The notes beneath the pieces were generated by a model. The model was not told the origin of the DNA and made no database searches. It was given only the letters and a program-made list of their open reading frames with translations. From NCBI RefSeq assembly GCF_002994745.2, contig NC_037093.1, forward strand, positions 68,033,510-68,097,509: a stretch of 64,000 bases of DNA, read 5' to 3'. The position numbers were made by a program, and so were the translations under genes. Origin of the DNA: Rosa chinensis. Taxonomy: Eukaryota > Streptophyta > Magnoliopsida > Rosales > Rosaceae. Shown here piece after piece: positions 58,870 to 64,000 of this stretch (its first letter is position 1; each line of letters starts with the position of its first letter).

Positions 58870-60156
58870 CAAAAACTTACTTCAAGTACATACTAGACAG
58901 CAGCTAAGTGATGCACATGTACGTATAAAACCCACACATGTTGTCCGATTTAAGAGATACGTAATTCTTGTCACGAAGCTCCAATTTTCTGTCCATCAAA
59001 AATTTTAATCCAGTGATAGAAACAATTCATTCTTTAGGTTGAAATGAAATCGTCCCTCTAAAAAGGTCATCTTTAATGTTCATGCGCATATCGTCTCAAG
59101 ATTGTACTTGCACACTGGCCTTTGTTTGGTGTATGCAGGATACCTACATCAGTTTCACTCTGTCATTAAACGCTTCAAAACTTGACCTCCTACGCAACTT
59201 AATGTTCTCTAATACTATTGTTCAGTATTCAGGTCTACTGGAGTAGCCAAGTACTGCAATAAAGCTTTGAACTATTAGAGTAATATGTTAGTAACTACTT
59301 GTATAATTTAAAGATAACTTGCGGCTAAATTGTTTTTTCTACTCTTCAGATTATATGTACAACCTAATCAACATATATACATGAATTATACACGATTAAT
59401 TTCTATATACACACACTTAAAAAAATAGATATAAGCTGTATATCATTTTGAACATGAAAGAATTATCTCATATATTAGATCTTTCAACCTAGCTAGAGAG
59501 AAATATATCCAAGGATCGATTTGGAAATAAACAAAGGAGAGATAAGATATAGAAACGGTGCAGATCGATAGAGATATGAATAGATCATGGATAGATAGCG
59601 GAATGTAGACGTATACGTCTATCTCCAGTTAGGCCTTACGTGCATGTTTTGCCAAAACCACATAAAGTTTGTACAGGCTCAGCGACAGTGCCAACCTCCT
59701 AGTCCCCTAGCCCCACACATTTTTCCATCAACCTTAGCTAGCTAGCTCCATCAGTACGTTAGACTACCCAGCTTAATTGCTTCAGAAATCACATCTTTCG
59801 ATGACCCTAGCCTGCAGATTTCATTTAACCTCAATACGAACCTTCAGATTTACGAAGATGAAACTTATTTAGAGTAGCCATTTATCCAGAACTGTTTGTT
59901 TCCAAACGTCGATGTTCATCTATGTATGTTCTGTCTGCTGATCTGCCTAGTTGTGAGGATTGAGGAGACTTATATATAATCGATCTGTATGCATATATTC
60001 ACACTGATCGATACTGATCGATAAGTTCATCACATGATCGAACTAGCAAGAAATGATTGCTTAATCTGAACTCTCAGAAGTGAGAATGCGTCATTGCATA
60101 CATATATGATGCCAATCTTGTTTTATGAGCTTCTACTATATATGCATGCATGATCC
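58415..60156. other. GATA gene leader, promoter and intergenic DNA
   Basis: The purine-rich leader of the GATA gene extends to perhaps 58640. A (TA)n microsatellite covers ~58836-58868. Beyond that I see nothing but AT-rich DNA with several GATCGAT-containing stretches. Confidence 0.4.
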
Positions 60157-60508
60157 TGTTCAAAGTATATGTCATTCCATATGGGAAAAATGAGACCTTA
60201 CTAGTGGGTTTAATTATAAGGGTTTGGTCCACTCCATCCATAACCAATTAGTTTTGGATGTGAACCCCAGATTATTTTATCATGATATCAGAGCGGGTTA
60301 CCCACGTGTGCATGTCTCACGGCCACACAGCCTTCACATCACCCAAAATTGTCCACGTGTATGGCTTGAAAATTCGTCACACGTGTGGAGGCGTGTTGAG
60401 AGTATATGTCATCCACATGGGAAAAATAGGACCTTGCTAGTGGGTTTGTAAGGGTTTGAACCACTCCATCCATAGCCAATTGGTTTTGGATGTAAACTTA
60501 CTTTATCA
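60157..60508 (+). mobile_element. TRIM retrotransposon, second family
   Basis: LTRs lie at 60157-60282 and 60394-60508. They share TGTTSARAGTATATGTCAT, GGGAAAAAT, CCACTCCATCCATA and TTTTGGATGT, and end in TTTATCA. TGATATCAGAGC at 60283-60294 is a one-base variant of the initiator-Met primer site. A GTGTGGAGGCG purine-rich tract precedes the right LTR. The 111-bp interior encodes nothing. Flanks GATCC and TATCC are a possible imperfect TSD. The LTRs are diverged, so the insertion is old. Confidence 0.85.
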
Positions 60509-60654
60509 TATCCAACGGTGTATAAGTCAGATGTAGCCTTTTTACTGTTCATTACAGGAGCTATTGCACCGTTGGATCATGCGTATAGGGAATACACGCA
60601 TATGCATGTATAGTACAAGTATCGTTTTGTTATATAAATATATATATATATACA

Positions 60655-61053
60655 CACACACACACAACCTTGCTCAGGTGCGGATATCCGCACCTAAGCA
60701 AAACGTACGGATTTCCCATTTTTACCGACTTTCCGATCATATTTTCATATCTTAACCATTCAGCTTTTAGATCCTAATGTTTAGATCATCTCTACAAAAT
60801 TTCAGCCAATTTGATGATCGTTAAGGCATCCAAAACTGCAATTTACGCGAACGAACCGAATCTGTAGGAACCGTTCGTGTTTATAATGGTAAATTGCAGT
60901 TTTGGATGCCTTAACAATCACCAAATTGGCTGAAAATTTGCAGAAGTGATCTATACATTATGATCTAAAAACTAAACGGTTAAGATGTGAAATATGATCG
61001 GAAAGTGGGGAAAAACTAGAAATCTGCAGCCAAGAAGGGTTGTGTGTGTGTGT
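60655..61053. mobile_element. Long fold-back (hairpin) MITE
   Basis: Two arms of ~170 bp are inverted copies of each other. The left arm runs from ~60656 ((AC)n then CAACCTTG) through TTTCCGATCATATTTTCATA to AACTGCAATTTAC. The right arm starts GTAAATTGCAGTTTTGGATG and ends GGTTGTGTGTGTG at ~61053. The spacer is ~45 bp near 60847-60891. A short perfect palindrome, GGTGCGGATATCCGCACC, lies near the left end. An RNA copy would fold into one long stem. Confidence 0.85.
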
Positions 61054-64000
61054 ATATATATATTCATTAATCCTTGAGGCTTCAGCTGACATCTATATAT
61101 CTCACAACATTTTTGCATTGTTCTAGATCTTGTCTGCCTCTTCCTTTTCGACACCGTTACTCGATCAGAAAATATTTTCCCTACCTTTTACATCACATAT
61201 ATTTGAATTATACACACATATATGCATGGCAGGTATATCTGAGGAGTTTGATCACACCACATATACCTCAGGGTCGGAAGTGTATGTATGTGTGTATGTG
61301 TGTGTATAAAACTAGAGAAACTTAGACCAAAAAATAAAACTAGAGAGGTAATGTTCGGTATCTTTTAGAGAGAGGCTTTCTCCAGTAATAATTCATATTA
61401 GTCTTTTGCTGATATCTCGATTCCAATCCCACATCCATATCAGTCAGATCGAGGAGACATTCAACATGGAAGAGAACTACTGAATTGATTCCTCTACCAT
61501 AAGATACCTAATCAACAACAAGTGATTATCAATGTATATATTGATAATCGCAGAAACTTCCATTCTTGGTTTGGCACAACCTGAAAGAAAAATCAAACAT
61601 GTTCACAACGTGGCTCCCCAGCCAGCTTTAGCTCATGACCAGATAAATGAACAAATTTTCATAACTTAATATGAATTTCTGAGATCAAGAATGTGTATAC
61701 GTATGATCCACTGTGTGAGTCCACGAATATATGAAGTCGATTGGATTATATATAGCTTAGAGCCCGGCTAGAGATCGAGAGGTGTTATAAATCAATCTCG
61801 TCAAACAAAATATGCCGGATTATTCCCTGCCATACAATATGTAATTACCATATCTTTGGTTTTTCAATTTAGGGATCAACTTGAGCTACATGCCACTAAT
61901 ATCCTTGGTGTCCTCACTGTGTGCGCTTAAACTGAGTGATCAGTTGTCATCTACACCAACAGAAACTAATACAAATAATAATAACAAACCAAAAAAAAAA
62001 AAAAACATTCTCAACCTCATAATTCTTTGTATATGCATGTCTTGCTGGTGCTAACTTGTCCCATTTATCATGAGAAATGCTAGTTGCGATCTTCTTGCAC
62101 CCTTCCCTTTTGACCTTGGTTAATTTCCCACAATGGTATATAGTAGAATCCAAAGGTTAGTTGATGAGTGAGAAAGGTATAGTGGGAGGTGCCAGAAGAT
62201 GGTGGCTAGCATTTCTCTTTGTTCATACTTGCGTTGTGTCGGACTGGATCGACTATGGTGATTGATTATGGTCTTGCACTCTTGCTGGGCTATGAAACAT
62301 AGTACCCTTCTCTCTTTATTTGGGCTTGCACATCAAATTTGATTTCATGCAAAGCCCAAACCCATAATCATCACATCAACACTAATGACCAAACATAAAC
62401 GTGCATGCATGGAGTACGGTTTTGTGGAACCATTACCACAGATAAAAAAAGGAAGCACGTACAGCAATAATGAGTCCCCAGTACCGGATGGCAGGACCTT
62501 TTACTCCTTGACGTCTAAACATGGCAAATGACTAGCGACCACCGCCTTGTCCCTAACCGGAGACATATGCATGCTTATCCAGCTCCCTATTACAGGACCC
62601 CAAACCCCAAGCAAATACCCTAAAACCTGAAAGCTACGAAGATGGTCCATCAATGGTCCTAAAACCTAAGGACAGCGACCACAGATCGAACTAGACGACC
62701 GATAGAGTAGAGTGGACCAAGTCTATAGGTGCGCAGATGAAGATTGAGGTCGTAAATTTTTTACATAGTAGTACGTAGCTTCTGCACTTGTACTGATTCT
62801 TTCCACTTCTTGAAAACTTGTATCACAGGCTCACCCACCGGCCTCAGTTAGTTGAGGTTGATCCATGTCCAGTCCTTTTCCAGAATAAATGAACAGTGAC
62901 CAATTAAGGAACATATAATGATGCTTCGATCGATCTGTTTTGTTATTTGCTTTTGCCTGGCATGGAAACTAATAGGATGAGGAGCTTACACAGATCATAA
63001 AGAACAGTAACTATTTACACGAATATGGTAAGGATTCTCAAACCCCAGAAGCCTAAGAGACCCAACAGTAAAGACTTCGATTATGGCGCAACCAAAACCA
63101 GAACCAGGCTCGCTAGCTACAGTATCTTTGAATTTATGATGCTATGACTACCAGATCTTAAAACCTTTAATTGGCACCAGAAATTTGGTGGGTGTTTGCA
63201 CTGTGGGTCAAAGCTAGCTTAAGTACCTGTACAGCAGAGTACAGAGGAAGCAAATACATTTGTTCTTACTATGAACATGAAATTAAAGAAGTCTATCGAT
63301 CTTGAACAACTCGGTCCCCCATTTTCTTCATCTGTATTACTTGACAGAAGCAGAGGTAGGTTTCTGGTGCACGCCATGTTAAATTTTTAGCAAATTTGGT
63401 CTTAATCATGGCGAATCCAGGCCAGTAGCAAATGGGCTTTCAGTGGCCCGCGCGACCCACAAATTTATACATAAGAGGCACTACTGGTTAAGGGACTCCA
63501 ATGGTGGTCCGTGTTATCGATTTATTACAACTATTAGAGCTGGGAAATGTGCTTTAGCTAAATCAGTTGGCTATACTCGATGATCATCACCCTCTTTACA
63601 GCTTGATTAGTAATTGCAAGTTCTTCAAAAACAGCCAGCGCGCTTGTGATCAAAATGTTGTTGCGAATAGGCTTACTATGTTGGGACAAATATGCATATT
63701 TCCGATCGATTGCTCTTATACGTAATAGTATCAATGGTTTTCTACTGATCGATAAGGTTGGATGATCTAAGTCATATTTTCAATCAAATGACTTGACTCG
63801 TCAATGTAACAACTCAGACTTGAATTATCGATGTAACAACTCATGTCAAGACTTTTTCAGACCCATATTCATTGGATGGATGCAATCATTGAAAAGGGCG
63901 TAATTGTTTAAAGCGTGCAAATGGCCACAACCATTGCATATAACATGGTGTTAGTGTTTACTTAAACTAAAGCATGAAGCTTGGGGTTAAGATTATACAT
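61054..64000. other. Right-edge intergenic region
   Basis: No gene is recognisable in either strand. A TG-rich microsatellite lies at ~61279-61308 and a poly-A run at ~61990-62005. Near 63795-63845 the motif ATGTAACAACTCA occurs twice. The longest frames here are short and without family features. Confidence 0.4.

Noticed and set aside
61947..62153. 68-codon minus-strand ORF near a poly-A run
   Set aside because: No known domain, and part is encoded by the homopolymer.

Overview
This is plant nuclear DNA. It is AT-rich, its genes are split by GT-AG introns, and it is dense with LTR retrotransposons and MITEs. Every recognisable gene belongs to a flowering-plant family. The order DUF1230/Ycf36-like gene, then EDR1-like MAP3K, with an At5g11810-like gene nearby, resembles the Arabidopsis At5g11810-At5g11850 interval (recalled, not searched), so a core eudicot is likely. 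A rosid, perhaps Rosaceae, is a guess.

Layout from left to right. Positions 1-4.4 kb are intergenic and hold an 8-bp-TSD hAT-type MITE. CBL10 (4458-5966, +) is a calcium sensor with a membrane-anchoring N-terminus. Positions 6.5-18.5 kb hold three decayed clade-II-type glutamate receptor-like genes (all minus). They are separated by relics of the CBL10 3' end and of the 5' flank of the 26.7-kb gene, so the region is an old tandem duplication of a three-gene block. One GLR relic is split by a 2-kb LTR element that encodes only a retropepsin-like protein; another is split by a MITE. A complete Ty1/Copia element (19307-26056) with apparently identical LTRs lies between the last GLR relic and the next gene.

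The At5g11810-like gene (26714-29571, +) carries a whole egg-cell-secreted EC1-like gene inside its last intron. It is followed by an RTE1 homologue (minus), then a SINE and a TRIM, and the plastid CGLD27/Ycf36-like gene (minus). A 2-oxoglutarate dioxygenase of the auxin-oxidising DAO type (+) sits between relics of a second tandem duplication. The EDR1/Raf-like MAP3K (minus, 13 coding exons) ends that block.

The right third holds the glycine decarboxylase P-protein gene (minus, 15 coding exons, an uninterrupted 1047-aa model) and an LLM-domain B-GATA factor (minus) whose first intron contains a GC-rich TIR element. The remaining ~5.5 kb is intergenic, with a TRIM and a long fold-back element.

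The intact genes are unrelated housekeeping and signalling genes (calcium/salt, ethylene, auxin catabolism, MAP3K, photorespiration, greening) and do not form a pathway. The most unusual content is structural: two independently decayed tandem segmental duplications, a gene nested in an intron, and several nonautonomous elements. All exon models were built by eye from splice consensus, reading frame and family conservation. No transcript or database evidence was available.
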